Source of the DNA: Amycolatopsis decaplanina DSM 44594
GTDB lineage: Bacteria; Actinomycetota; Actinomycetes; Mycobacteriales; Pseudonocardiaceae
Direction: 5' to 3'
NCBI RefSeq assembly: GCF_000342005.1
Contig: NZ_AOHO01000055.1
Coordinates: 62,001 to 126,000 of the forward strand
DNA length: 64,000 nt
Position numbers and translations under genes: made by a program. The notes below the pieces were generated by a model. The model did no database searches. It worked only from the letters and a program-made list of their open reading frames with translations, and was not told the origin of the DNA. The stretch's first letter is position 1. Every line of letters starts with the position of its first letter. This document shows positions 15,789-25,103 of the stretch, piece by piece.

Positions 15789-17042
15789 ATGACCATCGCG
15801 CCCGAGCGAGTGGAAGAAACCGTCGCGCGACCCCTCACGACCGGACGCGCCCGGTTCGTCCTGATCCTCGGCGGCCTGTCCGCCTTCGGGCCCCTGTCCA
15901 TCGACATGTACCTGCCCGCGCTGCCGCAGATGGCGGGGGAACTGCGGGCGGCGGACGCGACCGTCCAGCTCACGCTCAGCGCGTTCATCATCGGGCTCGC
16001 CATCGGCCAGCTGATCCTCGGACCGCTGTCCGACGCGATCGGCCGCCGCAAACCGCTCGTGGCCGGGCTCGCCCTCTACATGGTCGGCTCGATCCTGTGC
16101 GCGATCGCCCCGACCGCCGAACTGCTCATCGCCGCCCGGGGCGTCCAGGCCTTCGGCGCCGCGGCGGGCATCGTGATCGCCAGGGCGACCGTGCGCGACT
16201 TCTACTCCGGCACCGCGATGACGAAGTTCTTCTCGCTGCTCATGCTGGTCAACGGGCTCGCCCCGATCCTGGCGCCGATCATCGGCGGCCAGATCCTGAA
16301 CTGGACCTCGTGGCGCGGCGTGTTCGTCTGCCTGACCGCGTTCGGCGCGATCCTGCTCGCCGTCGTCTTCTTCCTGCTGCCGGAACCCCTGCCCGAGGAG
16401 CGCCGCACGCCCGCCCGGTTCGGCTCGGTGCTGCGGAAGTACGCGAGCCTGTTCGGCGACCGCGGCTTCCTCGGCTACGCGCTGGCCTCCGGGCTCATGT
16501 TCGGCAGCCTGTTCGCCTACATCTCCGGCTCGTCCTTCGCGCTGCAGGGCGTCTACGGGCTCAGCCCGCAGGCGTACAGCCTGGTATTCGGGCTCAACGG
16601 CATCGGCATCGTGCTCGTCGGCCAGCTGAACGGGCGCATCGTCGGACGCTTCCCGGAGCGGACCCTGCTGACCGTCGGCCTCGTCATCGCGGCGGTGGCC
16701 GGATTCGGGGTACTGGCCGCGGCGGTGCTGGACCTGGGCCTGATCGGATTGCTGATCCCGCTGTTCATCCTGGTGTCGAGCATCGGCATGGTCGCGCCGA
16801 ACGCGAGTTCGCTGGCGCTCGCCGAACAGGCGCGGTCCGCCGGTTCGGCGTCGGCACTGCTGGGTGTGCTGCAGTTCGTCGTCGGCGGGCTGGCGACGCC
16901 GCTGGTCGGACTGGGCGGTGCGGGCACCGCCGTGCCGATGGGGATCACGATGGCGGGCTTCGGCGTGCTCGCGCTGCTGGCCTTCGGGACCATGACGCGG
17001 CCTTCCTCGGCACCGGAAGCCCTGGCGCTTCCGCAGGCGTAG
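15789..17042 (+). CDS. MFS drug-efflux transporter, Bcr/CflA type
   Basis: About 417 residues with 12 predicted membrane helices. The Bcr/CflA marks are P-L-S-I-D-M-Y-L-P-A-L-P in helix 1 and the loop motif G-P-L-S-D-A-I-G-R-R-K-P between helices 2 and 3. Such proteins export chloramphenicol, bicyclomycin and other hydrophobic compounds by proton antiport. The ATG follows GGAAGAG. The stop codon directly abuts a perfect long palindrome at 17043. There is no obvious functional tie to the fucose genes. Confidence 0.88.
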   Translation: MTIAPERVEETVARPLTTGRARFVLILGGLSAFGPLSIDMYLPALPQMAGELRAADATVQLTLSAFIIGLAIGQLILGPLSDAIGRRKPLVAGLALYMVGSILCAIAPTAELLIAARGVQAFGAAAGIVIARATVRDFYSGTAMTKFFSLLMLVNGLAPILAPIIGGQILNWTSWRGVFVCLTAFGAILLAVVFFLLPEPLPEERRTPARFGSVLRKYASLFGDRGFLGYALASGLMFGSLFAYISGSSFALQGVYGLSPQAYSLVFGLNGIGIVLVGQLNGRIVGRFPERTLLTVGLVIAAVAGFGVLAAAVLDLGLIGLLIPLFILVSSIGMVAPNASSLALAEQARSAGSASALLGVLQFVVGGLATPLVGLGGAGTAVPMGITMAGFGVLALLAFGTMTRPSSAPEALALPQA

Positions 17043-17094
17043 GGCCTCGTGAGTGGTAAGGACGGTTCTAACCGTCCTTACCACTCACGAGGCC
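17043..17094. repeat. Perfect 25-bp-arm palindrome, GAGTGGTAAGGACGG family
   Basis: Arms 17043-17067 and 17070-17094 are perfect around a 2-nt centre. It starts on the base after the MFS stop codon. The opposite-strand flavoprotein gene ends inside it: its TAG (17070-17068) overlaps the centre, so half of the palindrome is translated as that protein's last residues. A bidirectional terminator role fits. Confidence 0.85.
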
Positions 17095-18306
17095 ATTCAG
17101 GTCAGCCGTCCTCAGCTGCTCCGCCGTCACTGTCGCGCGTCCCTCGACAAGGGCCTTCAAGGCGTCCCCGTCGTCCCACTGGTTGACGTTCATGGCCGCG
17201 GTCACCTGCCCGTCCCGCAACCAGAACGCCGTGAAGTCCCGCGCCGCGAGGTCGCCCCGCACGACGAGTTCGTCGCTTTCGGGATCGGCGAGGCCCCGGT
17301 ACTCGCACCCGAGGTCGTATTGATCCGAGAAGAAATACGGGCTCCGCAGGTACGGCTCGTTCTCCCCCAGCAGGTTCCCGGCGACGTGCTCGCCCTGCCA
17401 TTGCGCGTTCGACCAGTGTTCGACGCGGACGCGTTTTCCATAGCGGGGATGGAAATGCGCGGCGATGTCACCGATGGCGTAGACGTCGGGCGCCGCTGTC
17501 CGCAAGCCGGCGTCGGCGCAGACACCGCCGTCGTCGGACAGTTCCAGGCCGGCGGCGTGCGCGAGGTCGACCCGTGGCGCGGCGCCGACAGCCACCAGCA
17601 CGACGTCCGCGGGAAGCTCGTCACCGCTCTGAAGGCGTACGCCGGTCACCCCGCCCGGACCGCCGGTGAACCCGGCGACGCCTTCACCCAGACGCCAGTT
17701 CACGCCGTGCTGGGTGTGCAGGTCCTTGAAGACCCCGGACACCTGCCCGCCCAGTACCGCGAGCAGCGGTGAACCGACCTGGTCGACCACGGTCACCTCG
17801 GCTCCGTGTTCCCGGGCGGCCGCCGCGGCCTCGGTGCCGATCCAGCCCGCGCCGACGATCACCACCCGTCCGGCGTCCTTGAACGCCGAACGCAGCGTCA
17901 GCGCGTCGTCGAGGGTGCGCAGGGTCCTCAGTCCGGGCAGATCCCCGCCGGGCACCGGCAACGATCGCGGCCGGGAGCCGGTCGCGAGCACGAGCCGGTC
18001 GAAGCGGTGTTCATCGCCCGCGTCGTCGTGCACGAGCCGCGCGCCGAGTTCGACCTTGGTCGCCGTCGTGCCGCTCTTGAACGCGATGTCCTTCTCTTCG
18101 TAGAAACCCTCGTCGTGCACCCAGTCGGGTTCATCGGTCTTGCCCATCAGAAGCCCCTTGGACAAGGGCGGTAATTCGTACGGGCGATGCGTGTCGGTAC
18201 CGAGGAGCAGGATTTCACCCGGGTAGCCGCGTTCCCGCAGCGTTCCGGCGGCGGTCGCTCCGGCGAGACCGGCCCCGACGATGACGATCTTCCTGGGTTC
18301 GGACAT
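17068..18306 (-). CDS. FAD/NAD-dependent reductase, ferredoxin/rubredoxin reductase type
   Basis: About 412 residues. FAD motif V-G-A-G-L-A-G-A at the N-terminus, NAD motif V-G-A-G-W-I-G-T-E near residue 150, and Y-A-I-G-D-I-A near residue 290 place it with the pyridine-nucleotide-disulphide reductases that serve Rieske oxygenases or P450 ferredoxins. The C-terminal reductase domain is present. The last residues (N-G-L-V-S-G-K-D-G) are encoded by the left arm of an intergenic palindrome, which also provides the stop. No ferredoxin, oxygenase or P450 gene is adjacent. Confidence 0.85.
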   Translation of the reverse strand: MSEPRKIVIVGAGLAGATAAGTLRERGYPGEILLLGTDTHRPYELPPLSKGLLMGKTDEPDWVHDEGFYEEKDIAFKSGTTATKVELGARLVHDDAGDEHRFDRLVLATGSRPRSLPVPGGDLPGLRTLRTLDDALTLRSAFKDAGRVVIVGAGWIGTEAAAAAREHGAEVTVVDQVGSPLLAVLGGQVSGVFKDLHTQHGVNWRLGEGVAGFTGGPGGVTGVRLQSGDELPADVVLVAVGAAPRVDLAHAAGLELSDDGGVCADAGLRTAAPDVYAIGDIAAHFHPRYGKRVRVEHWSNAQWQGEHVAGNLLGENEPYLRSPYFFSDQYDLGCEYRGLADPESDELVVRGDLAARDFTAFWLRDGQVTAAMNVNQWDDGDALKALVEGRATVTAEQLRTADLNGLVSGKDG

Positions 18307-18487
18307 CCATGACCTCCCGAGCAGTCCCTTTTCTGGACGCTACTCCCGTTCCACCTCGTCCGGCCTAGCGAAAGTGGAAGTCGATCACGATCCGCACGAT
18401 CGGTTAACCCATCAGTAGGAATGTGGGGTAACCCGCGTCACGGCCCCGGAACCGCCTCGTCCCAGCCTCGGACGAGAAAGGGAGATC

Positions 18488-18721
18488 ATGGGATACGGGA
18501 GGATGAGGACGTTGGCACCGCGGGACGAATGGTCGGTCGGCTGCCGGGATCTCGCGGGCAGGCGAAGGGACGTGACGGTGTTCGTGAGCAGCGACAAGAT
18601 CGTGCTCGTGGCGCCGCCAGGAGAGGCCGCCGTACTCGGGCCGCTGGACGTGGGACGCCTGCGCGCCGCGCTCCGCGACGCCGTGGTCGCGGTGGCCGAA
18701 CATCCGGATCACAGCGAATGA
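18488..18721 (+). CDS. Small hypothetical protein
   Basis: 77 residues, with AAAGGGAGA before the ATG. The N-terminus is basic. The middle is a beta-rich segment, F-V-S-S-D-K-I-V-L-V-A-P-P-G, and the C-terminal helix begins L-D-V-G-R-L-R-A-A-L-R-D-A. There are no membrane segments. I do not recognise a family. The 181 bp upstream hold a GGTT (18402) and GGGTAA (18426) pair resembling a stress-sigma promoter but with over-long spacing. It lies just upstream of the operator and acyl reductase gene, and could be co-regulated. Confidence 0.55.
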   Translation: MGYGRMRTLAPRDEWSVGCRDLAGRRRDVTVFVSSDKIVLVAPPGEAAVLGPLDVGRLRAALRDAVVAVAEHPDHSE

Positions 18722-18732
18722 CAACTACCGTT

Positions 18733-18748
18733 CCTACTTCTGAGTAGG
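18733..18748. promoter_or_regulatory. Inverted repeat upstream of the acyl reductase gene
   Basis: CCTACT and AGTAGG are perfect 6-bp arms around TCTG, about 30 bp before the start at 18780. The position fits a repressor operator overlapping the promoter, as is common for TetR control of lipid genes. No regulator gene is adjacent. Confidence 0.45.
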
Positions 18749-18779
18749 TAGAGTCGGCCCCGTTCGGAAGGAGCCGGCC

Positions 18780-20753
18780 ATGACCACCTACTTCGTGACG
18801 GGCGCGACGGGTTTTCTGGGAAAACGCCTGGTCGCGCGCCTACTACGGCGACCTGAGACCGTAGCCGTCCACGTACTCGTGAGGGAGACCTCACGCGGGA
18901 AACTCCCGAGCCACGAGAAGCTCGTTCCCGTCACCGGCGACCTGACCGAGCCCTCGCTGGGCGTCGATCCCGCCCGCCTGGGCCCCCTCGACCACGTCGT
19001 GCACCTCGGCGCGATCTACGACCTCACCGCGGACGAAGCGGCGAACCGCGCGGCCAACGTCGACGGCACCCGTAACGTCCTGGAGTTCGCCGCCGCCGCG
19101 AAGGCCGGGCTCTTCCACCACGTCTCGTCCATCGCGGTCGCCGGACAATACGCCGGGCGCTTCACCGAGGCCGACTTCGATCTCGGCCAGAGTTTCGCGT
19201 CGCCGTACCACGCGACGAAGTTCGAGGCGGAGAAACTCGTGCGACGGCACGGGAAAACGCCGTTCCGCGTATACCGGCCGTCCGCCGTGGCTGGCGATTC
19301 GCGTACCGGCGAGATGGACAAGATCGACGGCCCGTACTACTTCCTCCCCGCGATCTCGCGGCTCGCCGCGCTGCCCCGCCGTCTCCCGCTCGCCGCCCCG
19401 GATCTCGGCGCCACGAATCTCGTGCCGGTCGACTACGTCGTCGAGGCGATGGAGCACCTCATGCACGTCGAAGCGCCCAGCGGCAGCACGTACCACCTCG
19501 CGTCGCCCCGGCCGCAGCCATTGCACGAGGTCTACAACGCCTTCGCCCGGGCCGCGGGCGGGCCGAAGATCTCCGCCGTTCTTCCCGCCCGGCCGTCCGG
19601 AGCGCTGAAGCGCGCCGGAACCCGGCTGGCGAAATCCGCGGCGGCCGGATTCGACCGGGTCCCCGGCGGGCGTTCGGCCCGCGCGGCGGTGCTGGCGGAA
19701 CTCGGGATCCCGCTCGAAGTCCTGCCGCATCTGAGCATGGAGGTCGACTTCGACACGAGCGCGACCACCGCCGCGCTCGAAGGCAGCGGGATCACCCTGC
19801 CCCCGTTGAAGGAGTACGCCGGCCTGCTCTACCGGTACTGGCTCGCGCACCTGGATCCCGATCGCGGCCGCCGCCGCCCGGGACCGGAACCGCTCGACGG
19901 CCGCAAGGTGCTGATCACCGGCGCGTCCTCGGGCATCGGGCGCGCGTCCGCGCTGGCCGTCGCCGCGAAGGGCGGCGAAGTGATCCTCGTTGCCAGGCGC
20001 GCCGACGAACTCGAAGAGGTCCGCGAGCAGATCGTCGCGGCGGGCGGGAAGGCGTCGGCGTACCCGTGCGACCTCACCGACGGCGGCGCCGTCGACGCCC
20101 TGGTCAAGGACGTGCTCGCCACGCACGGCGCCGTCGACATGCTGGTCAACAACGCGGGCCGCTCGATCCGGCGGTCGCTTTCGCTGTCCACCGAACGGTT
20201 CCACGACTTCGAGCGCACGATGGCGATCAACTACTTCGGCCCCGTGCGGCTGACGCTGGGTCTGCTGCCGTCGATGACCGCGCGGGGATTCGGCCACGTC
20301 GTCAACGTGACCACCCAAGGACTCCAGACCGACACCCCGCGGTTTTCCGCCTACCTGGCCTCGAAGGCCGCCCTGGAGGAGTTCGGGCTGACCGCCGGGC
20401 GGGAAACGCTTTCCGACGGTGTCACCTTCACCTCGGTCCGGATGCCGCTGGTGCGCACCGACATGATCACGCCGACCGGGTCCTATCGCGGCATGCCGTC
20501 GAGCTCTCCCGAACGCGCCGCCGCTCTGGTGGTGAAGGCACTGGAGAAACGACCCGAGATCCTGAACCTGCCCGAAGGCACCGCCGCGGAACTGGTGACG
20601 CTCGTCGCACCCAGGACGGCACGGTTCTTCGCCCACCTCGTCTACCGCGCGATGCCCGAGTCCGCGCCGGAAACCCGTGGCCAGCCACGGAAGGCCCCGC
20701 TCGCCTCGGTGGCGGGCGCGGTCACCAGGCTGGTCTGGCGCCGTCGTCCCTGA
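18780..20753 (+). CDS. Two-domain fatty acyl-CoA reductase (AcrA1-like)
   Basis: About 657 residues, fusing two NAD(P)-binding domains. Residues 1-340 form an extended-SDR acyl-reductase domain (T-G-A-T-G-F-L-G, then the active-site Y-H-A-T-K). Residues 370-610 form a classical SDR domain (T-G-A-S-S-G-I-G, N-N-A-G, Ser in N-V-T-T-Q region, Y-L-A-S-K). This architecture matches mycobacterial AcrA1/FcrA, which reduces long-chain acyl-CoA to aldehyde and then alcohol for wax-ester or lipid synthesis. A GGAAGGAG site precedes the ATG. It is a single uninterrupted reading frame, so the fusion is real. Confidence 0.85.
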   Translation: MTTYFVTGATGFLGKRLVARLLRRPETVAVHVLVRETSRGKLPSHEKLVPVTGDLTEPSLGVDPARLGPLDHVVHLGAIYDLTADEAANRAANVDGTRNVLEFAAAAKAGLFHHVSSIAVAGQYAGRFTEADFDLGQSFASPYHATKFEAEKLVRRHGKTPFRVYRPSAVAGDSRTGEMDKIDGPYYFLPAISRLAALPRRLPLAAPDLGATNLVPVDYVVEAMEHLMHVEAPSGSTYHLASPRPQPLHEVYNAFARAAGGPKISAVLPARPSGALKRAGTRLAKSAAAGFDRVPGGRSARAAVLAELGIPLEVLPHLSMEVDFDTSATTAALEGSGITLPPLKEYAGLLYRYWLAHLDPDRGRRRPGPEPLDGRKVLITGASSGIGRASALAVAAKGGEVILVARRADELEEVREQIVAAGGKASAYPCDLTDGGAVDALVKDVLATHGAVDMLVNNAGRSIRRSLSLSTERFHDFERTMAINYFGPVRLTLGLLPSMTARGFGHVVNVTTQGLQTDTPRFSAYLASKAALEEFGLTAGRETLSDGVTFTSVRMPLVRTDMITPTGSYRGMPSSSPERAAALVVKALEKRPEILNLPEGTAAELVTLVAPRTARFFAHLVYRAMPESAPETRGQPRKAPLASVAGAVTRLVWRRRP

Positions 20754-20868
20754 CGTCCCCGCCGCCGGGCTCGATCGGGGGACGCCCCCGGCCGCTACCA
20801 TCGGTTTCCGAAACGCCGGGGGGTCGGCGGGCACGGGCCGAGGCAGTGACGAGGCGGGAAGGGGCAGT

Positions 20869-22677
20869 GTGGACGTCGCCAGTCCCCCGCTGTCGACCGG
20901 ACCGGACGCGGCGGTCGTACGTCCTTCCAGGACAGTGCTGCGGCTTTCCCTTCACGTGACTTGGGTGCTCGCGCTCGCCGTCGCCACCGAACTCCGGGTG
21001 GGACGCTTCGGTTTCCACCCCTCGGACCAGGGTTTCATCCTGGCCCAGGCGTGGCGGGTGCTGCACGGCGAGGTCCCGCACTCCGACATCATCTCCGCGC
21101 GGCCGCTGGGTTCGGCGTACCTGCACATCGTCGACTTCGTGCTGCCGGGCCCGCTGTTCTTCGTCTCCAGCGTGCTCAGCATGCTGGAGATCATCCTGGC
21201 GACGATCGCGTTCGCGGTACTGGTCACCCGCCGCCGCGTCCGCGACTGGGGGCCGGGGCTCACCGGGCTGACGGCGGCCGCGTCGCTGCTGAACCTCAAC
21301 GCCTTCCCGCTGATGGCGTGGCACACGATCGACGGAATCTTCCTGACCGCCTGCGGTGCCTGGGCGCTGGATTCGGGGCTGCGCAACGGCAAGGCCTGGC
21401 CGCGGTGGCTCGGTCTCGTGCTGCTGGGCACCGCGGTGTTCGTCAAGCAGAGTTTCGCGCCGGTGCCGCTGATCGCGTTGTGCTGGTTGTTGCCGCACCC
21501 ATCGCTGCGCGAGGGCGCGTTCCGCACCGGCCGCTGGTGGGCGCGTCTGGCCTGGGATCTGCTTGCGCTGGGCGCCTTTTTGGTCTTCTACATCGGAATC
21601 GTCACACTCGACGGCGGGCTCGGCGCGATGGCCGAGCAGCTCACCGGCGGCCTGCCCGCGTACGGCGAGCGGCTTCTCGGCCTGTGGCTGGAAAATCCCG
21701 CGTCCCTGCTTCGGCCACCGGTGCGGGGCTTGACCTTCTTCCTGATCGCCGGGGTGCTTCTGGTCCTGCTCGGGATCTTCCGCGACCGCGCCGGTTTCAT
21801 CGGCGCGCTCCTCGCGCGGCTGCTGCTCCTGGCGGGCGTGGCGGTCGTGGTCGGCACCGTCGTCGACGGGCATTTCACCGGCGCGTCGCGCTGGGCGGAC
21901 GTCCTCTGGTGGATCCTCGGGGTCGCGCTGCTGGTGAACTGGGCCGCGACGCGGCGATTCCCGAGGATGGGCACGCTGGTCTTCGCGACCGGCTTCATGA
22001 CCAGCCTGTCCTGGGGGAACGACACCCCGACACTGTTCACCGGCACACTGGCGCTGACGGCGATCCTGCTGCTGTCGGACGCGCTGCCGCCGCTGCCGGA
22101 GCCGCCTCGCCGGATCAGGCTGGCGGGCGCCACGGCGATGGGCCTGGTCGCGGTGCTGGCGTCGGGCTGGGCCGTGATCGCGCACCACGACGAAGCCGCG
22201 TACCTCGACATGGCGCACGAGAAACTGACCGGTGACCTCGGCACGGTGACGCCGACGATGCGCGGGATCCGGACGAACCCGGGGACCTTCACCTACATCT
22301 CGCAGATCCAGGACTGCGTCACGCGCTATCCCGCTGGGCGCACGGCGGTCCTGCCCGACAACCCGTTCGCCTATCCCGCCTTCGGGCTGCGCAACCCGTT
22401 CCCGCTGGAGTGGCCGCTGCCGTTGGAGATCGTCGCCGACGCTCCGGAACGCATGCTCGCGACGGCCGACGAGCTCAACCGCGACGGCGACTACCTGGTG
22501 CTGTTCCAGACCGTGGGCATGCCCGCACTGGCCGAGGGCGGGCCGGTGCCCGCCGAGGTCGCGGCGGACGCGCCGATCTTCGACTACCTCGGGCTGGAGA
22601 ACGCGCTGCGGTCGCGGCTCACCGGGCGGACCGTCACCTGCGGCAGCTTCATCGGCAAGTGGGCGCCCCGCCCCTGA
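20869..22677 (+). CDS. Large polytopic membrane protein, GT-C-like
   Basis: About 602 residues, from a GTG preceded by AAGGGG. There are roughly 11-13 hydrophobic helices, then a soluble C-terminal domain of about 150 residues containing a Cys pair (Q-D-C-V-T and V-T-C-G-S). An acidic loop after helix 1 (H-P-S-D-Q-G-F) and the overall layout suggest a GT-C glycosyltransferase or related lipid-sugar enzyme of the cell envelope. No decisive catalytic motif was seen, so substrate and activity are open. Longer in-frame starts overlap the acyl reductase gene and lack a site. Confidence 0.6.
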   Translation: MDVASPPLSTGPDAAVVRPSRTVLRLSLHVTWVLALAVATELRVGRFGFHPSDQGFILAQAWRVLHGEVPHSDIISARPLGSAYLHIVDFVLPGPLFFVSSVLSMLEIILATIAFAVLVTRRRVRDWGPGLTGLTAAASLLNLNAFPLMAWHTIDGIFLTACGAWALDSGLRNGKAWPRWLGLVLLGTAVFVKQSFAPVPLIALCWLLPHPSLREGAFRTGRWWARLAWDLLALGAFLVFYIGIVTLDGGLGAMAEQLTGGLPAYGERLLGLWLENPASLLRPPVRGLTFFLIAGVLLVLLGIFRDRAGFIGALLARLLLLAGVAVVVGTVVDGHFTGASRWADVLWWILGVALLVNWAATRRFPRMGTLVFATGFMTSLSWGNDTPTLFTGTLALTAILLLSDALPPLPEPPRRIRLAGATAMGLVAVLASGWAVIAHHDEAAYLDMAHEKLTGDLGTVTPTMRGIRTNPGTFTYISQIQDCVTRYPAGRTAVLPDNPFAYPAFGLRNPFPLEWPLPLEIVADAPERMLATADELNRDGDYLVLFQTVGMPALAEGGPVPAEVAADAPIFDYLGLENALRSRLTGRTVTCGSFIGKWAPRP

Positions 22678-22678
22678 C

Positions 22679-22785
22679 CCCGGAACTCGCGTGATCGGGA
22701 CCCAAACTCGCGTGATTGAAGACGGAACTCACGAGTTCGGCTTCCAATCACGCGAGTTCCGTCTTCAAGCACGCGAGTTCCGGGG
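22679..22785. repeat. Compound palindrome built of AACTCGCGTGATC units
   Basis: Repeated units, AACTCGCGTGATY in one half and the inverse RATCACGCGAGTT in the other, form a multi-branch palindrome between convergent genes. Two stacked copies occur per half, so several alternative pairings are possible. Relatives are at 25777 and 39152. The MocR gene stops at its right edge. Confidence 0.8.
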
Positions 22786-24114
22786 TCAGTCGACGCCGGC
22801 GTCCTCGGGGCGACCGGAAGCGAGACCGGCGAGGACGTCCAGAGCGGCCCCGAGCGTCTCGAGGGGTGGCGACGAGACGGCGAGCCGCACCGCGTTCGGC
22901 GCGTGGCCGGGGACGACGGCGAACGCGGCCGCCGGGGTGACCGCGATCCCCCGCCGCGCGGCCGCGGCGACGAACAGCTCGGCACGCCAGTGTTCGGGGA
23001 GCTCCCACCAGCAGTGGTACGCCCGCGGATCGGCGCGCAGGGTGAACCCGGCCAGCCGTGCCGCGGTCAGCCGCTGGCGTTCCGCGGCGTCGAGCCGTTT
23101 CGCCCGTTCGACGGCTTCCAGGGTGCCGCCGGTGATCCACCGGGTGGCGGCTTCGACGGCGAACCGGGACGCGACCCAGCCGCCCGAACGCACGGCCGCG
23201 GCCAGCCGTTCCGTCCATTCCACCGGGACGGCGAGGAATCCGGTGGTCAGCCCCGGGGCGAGCCGTTTGGACATGCTGTCGGTGAACACCGTGCGTTCCG
23301 GCGCGTACGCCGCGAACGGACGGACCTCGGGCCGGAGGAAGGTGTAGATCCCGTCCTCGATCACCGGGATGTCCATCCGGCGCACGGTTTCCGCCAGCTC
23401 GACACGCCGAGATTCGTCCATTGTGGACCCGAGCGGGTTGTGCAACGTCGGCTGGACGTAAAGCGCGCGGACGGGCGCGGCGGCGTGCGCGGCTTCGAGC
23501 GCTTCGGGGACGAGGCCCGCGTCGTCGGTCTCGATGGGAACCAACTGGACGCCGAGCCGCCCGGCGAGTGCCTTGACCACGGGGTAGGTGATGGCTTCGA
23601 CCGCGAGCCGTTCCCCCATCGGCACAAAGGCGGCGATGGCGGCCGCGATGGCCTGACGCCCGCTTCCGGCGAAGAGGATTTCCGGCGTCCAGCCGTCCTT
23701 CGCGAACAGTCCGGCGACGGCGTCACGCGCCTGCTTCGAGCCGGAGACGCTTCCCGGCCGCAGCGCCGCTGTCAGGACGTCGTCACGCAGGAGCGGCTCC
23801 AGCGCCTTCCCGACCAGCGCCGATTGTTCCGGGAGGACGGCGAAGTTGAGTTCGAGGTCGACGATCGCGCCGCCCGGTTCGGCGAGCGCGGTTTCCAGCG
23901 GCGGCTTCCCCGCGCGAACGAAAGTGCCCCGGCCGACCTCGCCGACCACGACTCCTCGCCGGACGAGTTCGCCGTAGACCCGGGCGGCGGTCGAGTTGGC
24001 GATCCCACGTTCGCGGGCGAACCGCCGCTGCGGGGGCAGCCGGTCGCCAGGGCGAAGCCTGCCGGCCTCGACGTCGGCGGAGATCTCGTCCGCGACTATC
24101 CGGTAGTCCTCCAT
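22786..24114 (-). CDS. MocR-family regulator (GntR HTH plus aminotransferase-like domain)
   Basis: About 442 residues, from the ATG after GAAGGAG. Residues 1-70 are a GntR winged helix with P-G-D-R-L-P-P-Q-R-R-F-A. The remainder is a fold-type I aminotransferase domain with the PLP-binding Lys in S-M-S-K-R-L-A-P-G and an upstream N-P-L-G-S loop. MocR proteins sense PLP with an amino compound and control nearby genes such as vitamin B6 or amine metabolism. The adjacent divergent gene is the iron-regulated ATPase, an unusual target. It may instead regulate itself or distant genes. Confidence 0.8.
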   Translation of the reverse strand: MEDYRIVADEISADVEAGRLRPGDRLPPQRRFARERGIANSTAARVYGELVRRGVVVGEVGRGTFVRAGKPPLETALAEPGGAIVDLELNFAVLPEQSALVGKALEPLLRDDVLTAALRPGSVSGSKQARDAVAGLFAKDGWTPEILFAGSGRQAIAAAIAAFVPMGERLAVEAITYPVVKALAGRLGVQLVPIETDDAGLVPEALEAAHAAAPVRALYVQPTLHNPLGSTMDESRRVELAETVRRMDIPVIEDGIYTFLRPEVRPFAAYAPERTVFTDSMSKRLAPGLTTGFLAVPVEWTERLAAAVRSGGWVASRFAVEAATRWITGGTLEAVERAKRLDAAERQRLTAARLAGFTLRADPRAYHCWWELPEHWRAELFVAAAARRGIAVTPAAAFAVVPGHAPNAVRLAVSSPPLETLGAALDVLAGLASGRPEDAGVD

Positions 24115-24224
24115 GCCGCTCCTTCGATCACACCGAGACCGCTCGCGGAATTGCACCGCGAATGATGCCATCGAAGAGCGTCGTGAGCCGACTGCGACCT
24201 ACGGAACACCACAGCGGCGGACTC

Positions 24225-24243
24225 CTAGGTTAGCCTAACCTGC
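24225..24243. promoter_or_regulatory. Iron box (DtxR/IdeR/DmdR operator) over a leaderless start
   Basis: The 19 bp match the DtxR/IdeR consensus TTAGGTTAGCCTAACCTAA at 16 positions, including the whole central palindrome. A -10 box, TAGCCT (24231-24236), lies inside it and ends 7 nt before the GTG of the ATPase gene. Binding of the iron-loaded repressor would therefore cover the promoter. Low iron should switch the ATPase on. Confidence 0.85.
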
Positions 24244-25071
24244 GTGGAGACCGTGGAAACCCTCACCGAGCGGAGCACGACGTCCCGCCTGCACGCGGAC
24301 GCGCTGACGCTCGCCTACGACGGCCGGACCGTGGCCGAAGACCTCGGGGTGGTCATCCCCGACCGGTCGTTCACCGTCATCGTCGGCCCGAACGCCTGCG
24401 GCAAGACGACCCTGCTGCGCGCGCTCGCGCGGATGCTCAAACCCCGCCAGGGCTCGGTGTTCCTCGACGGCCAGGCGATCAGCTCCTTCCCGGCCAAGGA
24501 GGTCGCCCGGCGGCTCGGCCTGCTGCCGCAGAGCTCGACAGCACCCGACGGCATCACCGTCGCGGACCTCGTCGCGCGTGGCCGGTATCCGCATCAGCGC
24601 CTGCTGCGCCAATGGTCCCGTGAGGACGCCACCGTCGTCGCGGAGTCCATGCGCGCCACCGGTGTCGACGACCTCGCCGAGCGGCTGGTCGACGAGCTGT
24701 CGGGCGGTCAGCGGCAGCGTGTGTGGATGGCGATGGCGCTCGCGCAGGAGACCGATCTCCTGTTGCTCGACGAGCCGACGACCTATCTGGACATCGCGCA
24801 CCAGATGGACATCCTCGACCTGTGTGCGCAACTGCACCAGGAGCAGGGCCGGACACTGGTCGCGGTGCTGCACGACCTCAACCACGCCGCCCGCTACGCG
24901 ACGCACATGATCGCGATGCGCGGCGGCGAGGTCCTGGCGACCGGCGCGCCCGAAGAGGTCGTGACCGCCGCCAACGTCGAAAAGATCTTCGAGCTGCCCT
25001 GCCGGGTCATGCCGTGCCCCGAAACCGGGACCCCGCTGGTGATCCCGAAGGCCGGACGCCGCGCCGCTTGA
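24244..25071 (+). CDS. Siderophore ABC transporter ATPase (FecE/FepC type)
   Basis: About 275 residues, one NBD: Walker A G-P-N-A-C-G-K-T-T, signature L-S-G-G-Q-R-Q-R, Walker B L-L-L-L-D-E-P-T, and switch His in V-L-H-D-L-N-H-A-A-R-Y-A. The last matches ferric-siderophore ATPases. The GTG start sits at the expected transcription start, so the mRNA is leaderless. The iron box predicts repression by iron. No permease or binding-protein gene is next to it, so it probably energises a transporter encoded elsewhere, as some actinomycetes share one ATPase among several siderophore systems. Confidence 0.9.
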   Translation: METVETLTERSTTSRLHADALTLAYDGRTVAEDLGVVIPDRSFTVIVGPNACGKTTLLRALARMLKPRQGSVFLDGQAISSFPAKEVARRLGLLPQSSTAPDGITVADLVARGRYPHQRLLRQWSREDATVVAESMRATGVDDLAERLVDELSGGQRQRVWMAMALAQETDLLLLDEPTTYLDIAHQMDILDLCAQLHQEQGRTLVAVLHDLNHAARYATHMIAMRGGEVLATGAPEEVVTAANVEKIFELPCRVMPCPETGTPLVIPKAGRRAA

Positions 25072-25103
25072 TCGTCTCGGAGTACGTTGGCGGCGGAGGT
25101 GCC

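Noticed and set aside
18402..18430. GGTT and GGGTAA as a SigB/SigF-type promoter for the small gene at 18488
   Set aside because: Spacing is about 3 bp too long and the -35 is a poor match, so it was noted only in the gene entry and not listed as a promoter.
22679..22785. Repeated AACTCGCGTGATC units as a short CRISPR-like array
   Set aside because: The units alternate in orientation and form palindromes, the gaps between them are not spacer-like, and there is no cas gene in the window.
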